Shown: one piece after another, positions 1-11,085 of the stretch | Position numbering within the stretch: position 1 is the first letter of the stretch | Layout of the letters: each line of letters starts with the position of its first letter | Origin: Thermomucor indicae-seudaticae | Lineage: Eukaryota; Mucoromycota; Mucoromycetes; Mucorales; Lichtheimiaceae | Length of the DNA stretch: 56,627 nucleotides | Reading direction: 5' to 3' | Assembly: GCA_000787465.1 (NCBI GenBank) | Contig: JSYX01000196.1 | Span: 1-56,627, forward strand | Translations under genes and position numbers: made by a program | The notes under the pieces: model-generated | Told to the model about the DNA's origin: nothing | What the model saw: the letters and a program-made list of their open reading frames with translations, nothing else | Database searches by the model: none

Positions 1-81
1 GAAATGTTCATTGACTTTATCCTGTCTCTCCTGCTAACAATCCAGGAAGAAAGCATGACGCTTTCCTTTGCTGTTTCTAGG

Positions 82-842
82 ATGCGTAATGTTCCGAATC
101 AACCCGCTGGTTATAACCCGACCCCAACCCGACCCCAACCCGACCCCGGGTTTGACGGGTCGAGGAATACAATTCCGACCCGTGACCCGACCCGGGCTCT
201 GACCCGTATCACACACGAAAGAGGTTATCAAATGTCGTCATCCAGAAGACGCATCACTGAAAAAAAGGGACGTCTCAATATTGTCTCAGTATCTGAGACA
301 GTATCGAGACGAAATCTAGGTAAAAAGCGGCAAATAGCGACATACGCGTCCAACGGAACTTCAATGCTGCTGCTGCTGCTGCTGCTGGTATATCCAAAGT
401 GCGCTTTCTATTCAGAGGAAACTCTTCTGGGTTATGATACATACGAGTATTTGAAAAGAACATTGAAGCGTTTTAAAGAGCCACGGTCTCAAATATTGGG
501 ACAACTGGGATCCATACCTGAGACTTATCTACCTCAATGCCCTCTCCATACTACTTCAAGGATTGAGACTATACTTTTCCTTTAGTGCAAGAAGAAGGAG
601 AAGTGAGAATCATGAAAGCTAAACATACTCATTCGATATTTAGGAAGGGCAATAAAGCAAATAGAGAATCATATATATGCCAGATCAAACTAGAATAGGC
701 AGCTCAGCCAAACATTGGTCCGTCGCCAACGGACTTGGACCCGTATAACCCGGGTCCAGCGGGTCGACGGGTTTCTACGGGTTGTCACGGGTTCAACCCG
801 TGAAGGCTTAGACGGGTCGACCCGGGTCATTCGGAACGCGAA
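82..842. mobile_element. Candidate non-autonomous inverted-repeat element with GGGTC subterminal arrays
   Basis: The left block opens with the word TTCCGAATCAACCCG and is followed by many GACCC/AACCCG units to about 215. The right block (about 735-842) holds the complementary units (GGGTC, ACGGGTT) and closes with GGGTCATTCGGAA, the reverse complement of the left opening apart from small changes. Inverted ends plus dense subterminal repeats are typical of short non-autonomous DNA transposons, hAT-like ones among them. The interior of about 500 bp encodes nothing I recognise and no transposase. I could not identify a target-site duplication, so the exact borders are uncertain and the element may be degenerate. 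Confidence 0.45.
271..311. repeat. 41-bp imperfect palindrome
   Basis: The arms run from CGTCTC at the left edge to GAGACG at the right edge, with an inner TGTCTCAG / CTGAGACA pair around a TAT centre. Only two positions per arm fail to pair. It lies inside the candidate GGGTC element. More GAGAC/GTCTC words follow near 480-570, so it may belong to that element's own internal structure. Confidence 0.6.
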
Positions 843-1005
843 GGGTGCGTCGGTTTCCGACACAAAAAGCCGTCCTCCGCAAAGTCACAGTCGCAAACCA
901 GAGCAAATCAGAGCAGAACCGGATCCGGTCCTCCCAAAACCAGAGTAGAGCAGAGCGGATCCGGCGCTGGCTCTGCTCTGCTCTGGTTTTCTGGAACCCT
1001 ATTCC
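842..1005. mobile_element. Right part of a GCTCTG-rich inverted-repeat element (copy 1)
   Basis: This stretch contains inverted GCTCTG/CAGAGC units (CAAACCAGAGCA near 894-905; CTCTGCTCTGCTCTGG near 970-986) and ends with TTTTCTGGAACCCTATTC. A stretch around 884-905 is nearly identical to 56480-56500 at the other end of the window, and the closing words match the closing words near 56580-56597. The two are therefore copies of one family. The left end of this copy is not clear; it abuts or is cut by the GGGTC element. Confidence 0.55.
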
Positions 1006-1653
1006 TGATCTGCAAATGTCGATGTGGTGGCTTGGAACACAAGTCAAGAGCGGTCGGGTTGATATCTTGCTTACAGTCGGGCCTAACTGTTGAATGAATA
1101 AGTCGCTTATTCTGCCACGGCGTATATGGAGGTCAAATAATTCCACAGACTGTTTGTTTATCAAGTAAGCTTTCCTGATAAGTTTTCTAATGACTGCTTG
1201 ACAAGCCAAGGAAAAGCGAAACAGCCAATATACGCTCAATGGCTAGCCCCGCAATGCAACGAAGACTGGCCTCTATACTTGCTGCGATGAAAAATAGGTC
1301 CACGTCATTTATCTTTCGCAATAAAAAACCGAAGCTTTTTGTCGTAATTCGTACTTCACTACCGGACAAACGACGCAATTCCTAGTGAAGATCAGAGCTT
1401 CTTTCCAGTGCAACTTCGACTCACGCACTTCAAACGCCGGATCTGTGCAATTTGTTTTAAAGGTAGCGCAAACCAGTTTTGTCATGAGCGCAATTTGCAC
1501 ACGCCATGTTTTATTTTGAGACGCAAAGTCAATCTGGACCTGAGCGCAATTCCTTCATGGGCACCAAAGAGTGATATGCTTGTCGCAAATTTCCAGTAAA
1601 TCCGGAGGTTTTTCTCCGAAGCTCTTTCTTTGTCGCCCATTTCGAACACTAGG

Positions 1654-2096
1654 ATGCATTTGGGACATAAGAAACAAAGAATAATACGAGGACATCGTGA
1701 GGAATCTGTTCTCTTGACGCAGTCAGAGCTTCAAGATCTGCGAGGTGTATTGGGGAATTACATCGCAAAATTGTGTTTCTTGGCATGCTAATGCGTCATG
1801 TTTGATTAGCTCGTCAGCGGACATTTGAAGGCGCCTACTGGCGCACAGCTCTAGCTGCATTCTCCACGGGTCTCTTGATTCTTAAAGTGTTTACTCGAGA
1901 GTTTTACAAAATTGGGATAACCTTTTTCGTTTTCGGTCTCGCCATGTTGGCGATTGCTGTATGGAGAAGGCGCAACGCTGGGGATGTCTTTGACCTCTCT
2001 GTGCCTTTCAAAACCAGTGGAGACTGGGTTATTCTGACAACTGCCGTCACTATGGCGACGTATATTGTCCTGTTGGTGCTGCTATGGAGGATATAG
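1654..2096 (+). CDS. DUF202 family small membrane protein
   Basis: Two exons are inferred: 1654-1744 and 1810-2096. The 65-bp intron starts GTGTAT and ends TTAG. The product is about 125 residues. After a basic N-terminus it carries the stretch RQRTFEGAYWRTALAAFSTG, the hallmark of DUF202/YidH-type proteins, then three hydrophobic segments (about residues 45-60, 65-80 and 105-125) separated by RRRNAG. DUF202 domains occur in small membrane proteins and in vacuolar transporter chaperones; the biochemical role of the stand-alone form is not settled. The short C-terminus ends in LLWRI just after the last membrane span. The start is the ATG in frame with the DUF202 motif after splicing. It converges with the MFS gene, about 350 bp away. 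Confidence 0.75.
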
Positions 2097-2445
2097 ATGG
2101 TGTTCCGCCATCTTATTATTATGTATATCCTTCCCCGACCCCTTTCCTCTCTATCTAGATTATTTCATTGCTCTATGTCTCTTTACATTAAGCTTCTTGA
2201 TATCATAAACGTTGCTTTAAACTTTGGTGAGTTGCTTGATAGTGTTGGAAGTTATGCATTGGTCTTTAACATGAACCAGTTGAACGCACTATATACTATT
2301 TTTCAATTCTTTTGAGTGGTGTTGGATACTATGTAGGCTCTTTGACTGGGTGACTGTATATAACCCGGCCATCATCGTTCAAAAAGATGGCTCTTCTCTC
2401 AAAGCAGTCGAAGCTAGTTTAGATGCACAACCAGGCCAGGCATGC
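2097..2445. other. Convergent intergenic spacer
   Basis: This 349-bp spacer lies between the 3' ends of the DUF202 gene and the MFS gene. It is AT rich and should contain both polyadenylation regions. I see no other feature. Confidence 0.6.
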
Positions 2446-4580
2446 TCAAAGTCGGCGCCTTAGCTCCTCCCATTTTTTCGGACGCATTTTCACGTAAACC
2501 ATCGGAACACCTAAAAGTAAAGCTACAGCTCCTGCTCCTGTGAACAATATACCGTTTCCCATGACTCGCATCAGATCGGATGACAACAAAGATCCGAGAC
2601 CGGCAAACACGTATCTGAAAAGATTGTTGCATGCTACAGTTTTATCTTGTTATAAGGCACTCATTTAGTTTGCAAGGAGATGGTTAGACGTACCTGTCAC
2701 AGAAGCGCCGCGACTACGATGACAATCCACCAGATACGTCGTTATTGTCACATGCGGAAGCATCATACTCATCGTCGCTGTTCTGAGCATGAGTATAAGT
2801 CTCCACGCAAGCAGACGTCAAAATACACTTACCAAAGAATAAAAAAACAATGGGTACGCTGTAGTGAATGTTTTCTTGGACACACCATCCATAGCCCGTC
2901 AGCGCACCAAGTAGTATGGCAGCAAAACATCCCAGAACAGGAATACTAAGGCGCATTTCAGGGTTAGTCCGGGTATCCGGACCAGCTTTGGCAACGTTGC
3001 GATTGTAGACATAGTCCGAAAGTCGACCGCCCAGATTACCGCCGACCATTCCACCAAATGCTATTGGTAAATAGCATGCACCAACGATACCAGAATCCAG
3101 GTGGTACTGATTCCGGTAAGTCCATGCAAACGTTGTATTAACAAGATAGTATATCCCGAAGCTACCTCCAAACAAGAGGAATACCATCAGCTTGAACATC
3201 CTTTTCCTTGACTATTTTCCATTCTTTGACATACATGATACCAAGATATAGTACAGCCAGAAGGACATTCGGGTACTTTAAGAGCAACAGAGCCTTCAGT
3301 GGATTGACCGCCATAAACGTTTTCTTTTCACCGTCATTCGACGACTTTGTAGATCGTCGAAGCGTCTCAGGCAAGAAGAGCAGAATCATACACCAGATAC
3401 AAAAACCGTAGATGGCTACGAACCAAAACGTACTTCTCCAGCCAAAGCCCTCCGTCAGAAAACCGCCGATGATCGGTCTAGTTCTTTTGTTTTGCTGATA
3501 TGCTCTTTAACGAGTTGCGTATGATACCATGACTTACCCAACTGCAGGACCAAAGATCGGTCCCAAGACATACCACGAATAAGCTCGACCACGCTCATGA
3601 GCTTCAAAAATATCTGCTAGGGTACCTGCACCCATCGACATGACCTACTCAGAAACCAGTTCAACATCCATTGCTCCTATGGTGTGTGTACAGACGACAT
3701 ACTGATGAAGCGCCGACAGCGGAGAAACCGCGAAACACAATAAGCATTATGATATTCTGAGAGACTGCACAGCATATCGTTCCCACAACGGAGATAGCAA
3801 AAGATACCAGATAAATGCGCCTACGACCTAGCATATGAGTCTAGCAACGTATCAGGCTGGAGACCTTTAAAGTGACGCTTACCGTATACATCGCTCCAAG
3901 ACGCCCACACTAACGGCTAAAAGAGAATGTCAACATCCTGCCTCGATATTTTAGTACAAGAAACTCACGAAAAAGGCTGTCAAAAACACAAAGAGCGATA
4001 CTGTGACCCAAGTTTTAGCGGATTGCAATCCAAAGACACTTTAAAGTTTAGCTTACCAGAGGCATTGACGGCAGTGTCACTTGTATTGAAAGCTTGCTGG
4101 ACATTGACCAGGGCAGGGTACTGAATACAGCGTAGTTATGTAGCTGTTCTTATTAGAGAGAGAATCATGTGAGGTTGAGACGTACATAAACGGTGGATGA
4201 AATAGGAGACCTAAAAATGGATGGCGGCAACAGGTTAGAGGGGGATCATGTAGGCTAATCATTCAGCTCGAGGCTGCAACGTACATAGATCCAGCAAGCG
4301 AAACGATAAACAGGATAAATGCCTTCCTGGCAGAGGAATAGTTTTGCGGATTATCGTAGCCTTTCCTCAAGAATTGCCACATCTTTTTCTTCTTTTGCTC
4401 TCCCACAACCTCATCGGCTATATTGCTACTCTCCTGATGATTCTCGTCCTTCAAAACCTCTGTAACCTGATCTGAGAGCACGGAGGCAACGCTGGCAGAT
4501 TTGACAGTAGCTGTATCATTGTCATTTTCTCGTTCCTTTACATCAAGCACGATTGAATAAGGTCGTGTATTTCGATCCAT
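2446..4580 (-). CDS. MFS transporter, DHA1 (drug:H+ antiporter) type
   Basis: Multi-exon gene, start at 4580. The first exon encodes an acidic cytoplasmic tail of about 80 residues, then KAFILFIVSLAGSMYVAASS, a typical first membrane helix. Later exons (about 3390-3160 and 3200-2840) carry FLPETLRR at the mid-protein junction, NTTFAWTYRNQYHLDSGIVG and GGNLGGRLSDYVYNR, the helix 8-9 loop form of the MFS motif. The C-terminal part needs two introns: about 2780-2831 (ending CAG before CGACGATG) and about 2635-2690. Splicing them gives TTYLVDCHRSRGASVT, then the last two helices and stop at 2446. This matches fungal DHA1 proteins (Tpo/Qdr-like) that export drugs or polyamines across the plasma membrane; substrate unknown. 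Middle exon borders (3400-4260) are not fixed. Confidence 0.85.
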
Positions 4581-4625
4581 TAGATTCTATAGCAAGGAAA
4601 ACGGACAAGAAAGCTAAAATAAACT

Positions 4626-5788
4626 TTAATCCATGGAACTACCCATATTAAACCGGTTCTTCCTCTTGTATAACGTCGACGGATCAAGTGGAAAATTGTT
4701 TTCCCTTCGTCTTTCTTTTACCCGGATCCCATCTGTCGGGGCAACCCCAGGGTTGCGAGACATTGCCCGATAATGCTTACTAAGCAGCGTAGGTACATGC
4801 TTCCATTTCATGCTTCCGTTTTCCACATCATGGGATCAAAAAGTTCATGGATTAAAGGGATAACTTGTTCATAAAGTGAATCATCTGTGATCTGCTTTCT
4901 TCTGTTAACAATCAGCCCTATTTTCCCCGTCGTTTTCAAAGTACGTACATCAATCGGATGGTATTTTTCGTGTATCGTTTGCATATGGCTACAAATGGCG
5001 TCGTCTCGTAACTGTGTTGACATGATAATAACCTGTCGACGTTAAGATGAGTCACTTGATCGGTCGCCCCAGCCAGATTTTGCCCTTTTTACCATTGCTG
5101 TGTCGTTATCAGACTCACTGTCTTTCCACATGGCTATTTTAAACGTTCTCATGCAGAGAATCATGCAGGGGTTATGAAATGCACCATCAGAATCGCTTTC
5201 CGTCATCTCGTCGACTGCACGCAAAAGTGATTCCAGAACACTGATAAGCATACTCGCACGTTCAACCGGGACCCCGTCAGGGTACAAGAACCGCACAATA
5301 TCTTGATGCTGTGCGGATTCATTGGCCAAAGCTGATTGTGAGAAAAGACACAAGGAAGGAAGAGGAAACGGTGACGCCTTGTGCTTTAACAAGGATGACA
5401 AGCCGCTGTGCACGGTTATACTCTCATCACCTCGGTAGGGGCTCGCATCCGCTGCCGAGTCGGGTTGATCATCGGACAACGTGCTGCCGCTTTCGACGTT
5501 TACTGATTGTTCATCCTTTGTTACTGATGGGCTACGATCAATAGCGCCGACCGAACGCTGACATTCCACGTCGGGATGACACGAATTTACTGAGATTGAC
5601 GAACTGTTTGAATGATTTCGTTGCGGAATGGCCGTACATGAGGCTGACTTCTTGTGTTTCCGGTTGTAGTGACGAAACATGGTACGACAAACAAATGATG
5701 CATTGCGATAAGCACAAAAATCATGCTTTTTTTGCCCACAATTCGAGCTACCAGACAGCAGATACAGCAACTTGCAGTAGATACACAA
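4626..5788 (-). CDS. Unrecognised protein with a Cys/His-rich N-terminus, possibly decayed
   Basis: The main open stretch (5788-5042, 248 codons) begins with a Cys/His-rich segment containing CRTMFRHYNRKHKK, which resembles half of a C2H2 or BED-like zinc finger. A long Ser/Asp-rich region follows. Two more open stretches continue on the same strand: 5023-4808, with VIPLIHELFDPMMW, and 4826-4626, with WKHVPTLLSKHYRAMS and a basic RVKERRREN. They overlap in different frames, and I could not find splice pairs that join all three. It could be a gene with unusual introns, a frameshifted pseudogene, or a lineage-specific or transposon-derived protein. I do not recognise a family. Confidence 0.35.
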
Positions 5789-6134
5789 AAGCTTAACAGA
5801 TCGTTACTTCTGATACTGAGTAACCGGATTGCTATATAGTTTGTGCTATGCTGTACTCGTGGCAATGGAGCTGTCTGCAAGTGCATGTAATAGCAGCAGG
5901 AGTCATCATACTTATTCCTTCTCGTTTTCTCAATCGGCTAGCTGGAGACTGCGGCTCGCACCGAGTATGATTCCGCATTTTCACTGCTTACGGCCGGTTA
6001 CTTAACGCTTGCTTCAAATATCCCTTCAAAGGGTCCAAGTTTGCAGTCAATAAAGGGTATATGTATGCATTGTTAATAAGAAAAGCTGTATGAAAGGACT
6101 AGAGTGTGGGCCTCGTGTGATTTGTCTGTCAACA
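5789..6134. other. Intergenic spacer
   Basis: This 346-bp spacer lies upstream of the unrecognised locus and downstream of the RhoGAP gene. No feature is recognised beyond the expected promoter and 3' UTR. Confidence 0.5.
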
Positions 6135-9100
6135 TCAATTATCAAGGTAGGAACTGTCATAGTCTTCGTCATCTTCCTCTGTATCTAGCTCCAAGTCTTG
6201 TGGATCATCATCATTGTCATCGATTATCGCATTACCTAGAGGATTAAATAAGAAACACGTTCAAAGCGTTATCTTATTAAACTTGCCATTTTCAATCGTC
6301 ACAATGGATAAGGGTGTTCCGTCCATATAATGTACACTATTTCGGTTACTTCTTCCTTGGTCGTTGTATAACACCTGCTGACGTCGCGTGCCCGGTTGCA
6401 AAAGCGAGGATTGAGGCAATGGTTGCGTGGGATGAAGTAATGCAGGGCCTTGCTCCTCTGAGGTGGACTTGATGCTATCCAATTTCTCGTTGACATCGGT
6501 AGCTGGTCCATCGACCGTATTGTTGGTCCAAAAGATATACTCGAATTGGCTTAGAAAAAGGCTCAGCACTTCCATAGGAATCTTGAGCGTTGGTGAGAAA
6601 ATGATACAGACATTGCGCGCCGTCATTTTGTTAATGTCAGCATGCTGTACAACCCGTATCAAATGTGCACACAAGACGCGTAACAAAGTATAGTTGGCGA
6701 GAGGCAGCATCGACACAAGCCGCCCGAGTTCGTTTACGCGTTCATGGTGCTCCAACAGATCGGTCACTCCTAGAAACTCTTCAAGAAGCTCCATAGTCAA
6801 CACGTTTCCAGGAAGCTCTCGTAGCCATGTCTTGAGCAACCCTGCGACAACGTGTACGTCATGGTATTCTTCAGATTGTAATAAATTGACGTCTGACGCT
6901 GTTGACTTATTTAGCGCCCGAAGCTTCTGTGTTTCAGCGTTTATTGTACTTACATTCTTCAAACTGCTGCTTTAAAGCCTTGATTTTGGCCGCACTGCCG
7001 CTAAGTCTGTAGATTCCTTCCTCTTGCGCTGCATTCTTGGCTTCCAGATACTCTACACACCGATAGACTACAGCGGGTAGCTCACACTTTTCGGACACCC
7101 GAGAGTTTTTAATGGCTTCTTCCAATGGAATACCAAACACTCTGGGTGGTTGAGCTTGTTCGTTCGTTTGTGAAGGTAAAGGTGGAGGTTGCCCTTGCTG
7201 CTGTGACGGTGAGGTAGGTTCTGTTGCGTCGGTCGAACTTCGTGAAAGGAAGCCGCGGAGACTATGTGTCGAGGGCATGCTAGCGCTCATATCTCCGGTA
7301 AAGATCTTTCTGGCCCAAAACGTCTTTCGATTTGTCTTCTTTTTCTTTCCATCATTGGGGACTTCTTGCTCTTCCGAAGATGTCTTGGACTGATCTGGAC
7401 TCACTGAACCCCGCCGTTCACTTTCAGCGCTGCTTGACGGGAACGCTTGATCCATGCTTGCCCGTGGACGTAGCAGTGGCCGTGAAGTTGATGGTGAAAC
7501 AGTACCATCAGGGAATGTAGACTCACTCGAACAATGCGCTGAAGTGTCAGAGTTAGATCGTTGAGGGTGATATACAGGTGTTGATGATAATTTTTGCAGA
7601 TCGATAGGTGGCGAATGCTGTTTTATAGAAACTTCAGGAATCGATTTGTCGTCCTCCTTACGGGATGACACAGCACTTGGAGACTTGGTTATTGTTTTAC
7701 CAATTCCCGCACCCCAATTTAGGTACTGTGTAAGTGCTTTTATCCACTCATCACGCTCAGCATCGGATTGAGCACACAGTGTATGTCGGTGGACCCCACT
7801 TCCAGGGGATGTCGTCCTTTTTGGCTCATTGATAAAAAATGCGTGCCGCATTTCAGCAGAAGCTTGGGTATTTGGATGAGCATGTTGAGGTATTATTTGG
7901 GTATCTGGTATATGAATAGTTCCTAATAGTGCACCGTTATGCTACAAAGGAAGGAAACAATATGAAAACTATCGCTGTCTGTGTGTTTATCCATCGACTT
8001 ACACTTTCATAATAACGAAGAGTGGGACCGTCCAGGATAAAGTATCGGGTTTTCCATCCTCCAAAGTTCTTGCCGCGTTTCATCAGATATCCTTCTTTAC
8101 GACCTGCTTGTGACTAAAACAATCGATCAGTTACTGTTGAAAAAGTAAAGGACATAGATGAGGTCACCTGTAGATCGTTGCGCTCCACCCTGTTGGAGCT
8201 CAGGAAGTCGCATAAAGCAGAAACGTCTTGCCAAGGTAAATCAATTGCATGCTGGAGATACTTTTCAACAGCAACCTGGAGATCACATGAATAGCTTTGT
8301 ATATTTACATATGTGAACACTAGTGATGTACCTTCCGTTGCTCTGACTTGCTCGGTGTATGGGTTGCAAAGAGAGCCTTATCTGGGAGTTTGCTTATTTT
8401 TCCGGCTTTAGGTCGGGTCTGCGATTTGAGCTGAGCAGGCAGTTTATTAGATCACCTCCCTCTTGCAACCAGACCATCTTGTCATGTACCTGAGTGTCCA
8501 GGGCTAGAAAGTCCGAATAACGCTTCTCTATTCGCCATAATTCTTCCTCGGATTTATCATGATATTTTCTAACCGAGATAATGAAGGATATGACGCCTTT
8601 GCCTTTGGAGTTTTTGGTGATATTGGAGCTGAGCACTTTGACAGCAATACCGGTCAAAGAGTTTTCCATTTCACTTTCAGAAGATTGGGAGATGACTGGC
8701 TGTGAAGAAGCTCGGCGGACATGTCGTGTATTTTGTTGTTTAGAAGACGGCGGAGGCGGAGGAGGAGGAGGAAGGGGAACAGATGAAGCCGTTGGCGGGT
8801 CGTCATCTGCAGTTTTACGTGACGGAACAAGCTTCTTCCAAGAAGTTGGCGATACCGCGCGCAGGGGTCCTCCCGTTGGTCGATTCGAGACGGATTCCTG
8901 ATATTTAGCAAACGATTGGGCGTCTTCGTCCAAGATTGCATTGACCGGAGAGCTAATAACTTGATCTGGTGACAGTGGTCCAGGTTTCCCGCTGCCGCTA
9001 CTCAAGCTGGTTGTCGGAACAGGAAGAGACGAAGATCGGATGGAAGATGGAGAAACTTTGCTGTACGCAAACCTGGTATAGTCGACGGATCCATACATCC

Positions 9101-9509
9101 TTTCGCCGGTTTGCTTGCGATGAACATCTTCCGCAACTCCGTCACCATTTGATGCTAGGAATACAGGGTCTTTCTGTTGCCTAAATGGCGATCGGGGTGG
9201 GGGTACAGGACTCACAGGTGTCTGGCCGCTGCTGCAGCTACTGTTGGTGCTAGTACTGCTCTGACTGCTACACAAGGCCTCTTCACTGTCGATATCTCGG
9301 CTTTTGAATGTTGGTCCACCGACGTGCTTGTCGTATTGCGCTTTGACAGCCGCGTCAAGTCTGGTCAAAAGATCATCCCGATCAGCTGTCATCCGTGCTA
9401 ATGCTGCTTGGAGATCTCGAATGACGTGATTTTGATCCTGGATTATTTTCTTCAGTACGTCTTTGTTGTCATTACCGTCTACTGTCACTTGTGCAACCTT
9501 GGTGGCCAT
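6135..9509 (-). CDS. BEM3: PX-PH-RhoGAP protein (Bem3-like Cdc42 GAP)
   Basis: Multi-exon gene. Start is the ATG at 9509 (MATKVAQVT). Domain order: an N-terminal coiled coil (about residues 15-55), a Ser/Pro-rich linker, a PX domain (ISFIISVRKY, EKRYSDFLALDTQ, then KISKLPDKALF after an intron of about 8436-8490), a PH domain (GYLMKRGKNFGGWKTRYF to DAERDEWIKALTQYL), a Ser/Pro-rich linker, and a C-terminal RhoGAP domain. The GAP domain starts VFGIPLEEAIKNS and has the arginine-finger loop EEGIYRLSGSAAKI, then LLKTWLRELPGNV and MTARNVCIIFSPTL. This is the order found in yeast Bem3, which inactivates Cdc42 at polarity sites. A short acidic last exon (6235-6135) joins through a GC-AG intron. Assignment to Bem3 rests on architecture. 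Confidence 0.9.
6236..6286 (-). other. GC-AG intron in the RhoGAP gene
   Basis: The donor reads AATG|GCAAGT and the acceptor CTCTAG|GT. Removing these 51 bases changes a short tail with an early stop into GNAIIDDNDDDPQDLELDTE and onward to SSYLDN, a plausible acidic C-terminus. The GCAAGT donor otherwise matches the U1 consensus exactly, as known GC-AG introns do. Confidence 0.65.
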
Positions 9510-11085
9510 GGCGAAATAGTAAATATCATACAACAAAGAAATACAAAGGATATGAATAACGTAACGATATTAGAGAAACGAGGCAACAGAGGAAAGGAAG
9601 GATAAAGAAGAGAAAGAAGAAAGAATAGGGGGCAGAAAAATAAGCAACGGCACGCACTTGCGACTTTTCGACGTATTTGCTGGATGTGCTTTCAGGAGAG
9701 CACTTTCTGTCCGTAACTCAATATGGCAAATGGACGAATATAAAAATGGATGTTTGCGTATGTTGGCATCCTCGACTTTTTGTGTCATCCATTTATCACC
9801 ATTAGCGAACGCAGAATCAATAAGGAAGATCTAGAATGAATCTGCTACATGCATAGATATAAAGTTAATCCTTTGAAGGAGTTGGAATCAGAACAAAAAA
9901 TTGGAATGGGATATAAGGCAAGTCTATCCGTTATGCAAACTCACTTCGGGTGAAGTGTCAGTCTAACGTGTTATCGCGGTTTGTTGCATAACAAGGTAAT
10001 CTCGTCTACCCCCGAATTACAGACAAACAGTGATGTTCGTTACTTTCAGCCGTGAGCAACATAGTCTACCATCATTATTCGCAAACAGCCATGTGGTTTA
10101 ACACAACGTAAGTCATGCAGCCCCTGAAATCCAATATGGAGGATCTGCACACACAATGAAAATGACTCCTCGGTCCGCTTATTGGATGCTGTGCAACTTC
10201 CTGGAGTTGCCGTTTCAAAACGCCATTCAGGCATAGTCATGATTGCATTTTTCTGACGTTTCCAATAAGAATTGCCAAATACACATTTTTCTTGTCGCAT
10301 ACTGCTATGATTAACAATCCATAATGTAACGATTAGTGACAACTAGCGCGACTTGTTGTCATGATCCCAAGAGGGAGACACGAATAGACAGTGGAAAGCT
10401 GTTCTTCAATAGTAGTCCATACCTCCTTAATTTGACAGCCGCTAGTCATAGCACTGACCAAAGCTTGCCCTGAAATTCTGTTGCGGACACTAAAACTACA
10501 CATGTCCTTTCTAGCAAATGAACATTCATGCCCTGCTGTTTCGGATTTAAGTGCTTACAATCTTTAATAGCACACAACAAAAGTGGTTATGTAATAGTCA
10601 CTCCCATTGGCCATTCAGCCTGTTCAATAGAATAGGATAAGAGCAACTGAGCCGACAAGCCCATCAGGACAAGAGCCAAACTATTGCCGGCATTGGTATG
10701 TCTTACGGTACAAATGCCCATGAGCCGAGGAACACGTCTTTGACCCAAAGTGCACAGAACAGTTCACCATCCTGGACTCTTTTTCTTGAGTTTGCGCTTA
10801 AAACTCTAGCGACCCATTAGATGGCCAAGTCAGTCCCATATTACCAACAGAACGTTCTTAATGCACACATTCTAAATGTCTGTCGGATATAACGTTCTGT
10901 ACGGAAATTACTTGCATTGGTGTGTAAAAAGGGGCGACGTTGCAAAGGGGATCATTCTGTAGGGTAAAAATCTATTGTCAATCCAAATGGAGTTCAGTTG
11001 TTAAAGCAAAGAATATCGCTACAAGTAGAGGAAAATATCTCTCAGATCTCTGACGGTTTCACGATATGTAAAGACTATCAATAAC
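9510..11085. other. 1.6-kb spacer without a supported gene
   Basis: The first few hundred bases are presumably promoter and leader of the RhoGAP gene (purine-rich near 9590-9640). A 98-codon minus-strand open stretch at 10342-10046 does not resemble any family I know and I do not call it. From 10350 to 11085 I see only AT-rich sequence, perhaps the 3' region of the ABC1 kinase gene. Confidence 0.5.

Larger units (their letters stand above)
1..1653. other. Repeat-rich non-coding left flank
   Basis: I see no supportable gene here. Open frames exist on both strands but they cross simple repeats: a CTG/TGC run near 365-390 and GGGTC-type arrays. None resembles a known family. The stretch contains a 41-bp hairpin (271-311), an inverted pair of GGGTC-rich blocks (about 82-215 and 735-842) and the right part of a GCTCTG-rich element (about 842-1005). 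From about 1010 to 1650 I see nothing recognisable apart from what should be the promoter of the DUF202 gene. Confidence 0.6.

Noticed and set aside
4..585. 193-codon plus-strand frame at the left edge
   Set aside because: It is built from PTPTRPQPD-type translation of GACCC repeats and a CTG microsatellite; repeat DNA rather than a gene.
10046..10342. 98-codon minus-strand open frame
   Set aside because: Unusual composition, no recognised motif, no splice or promoter support.
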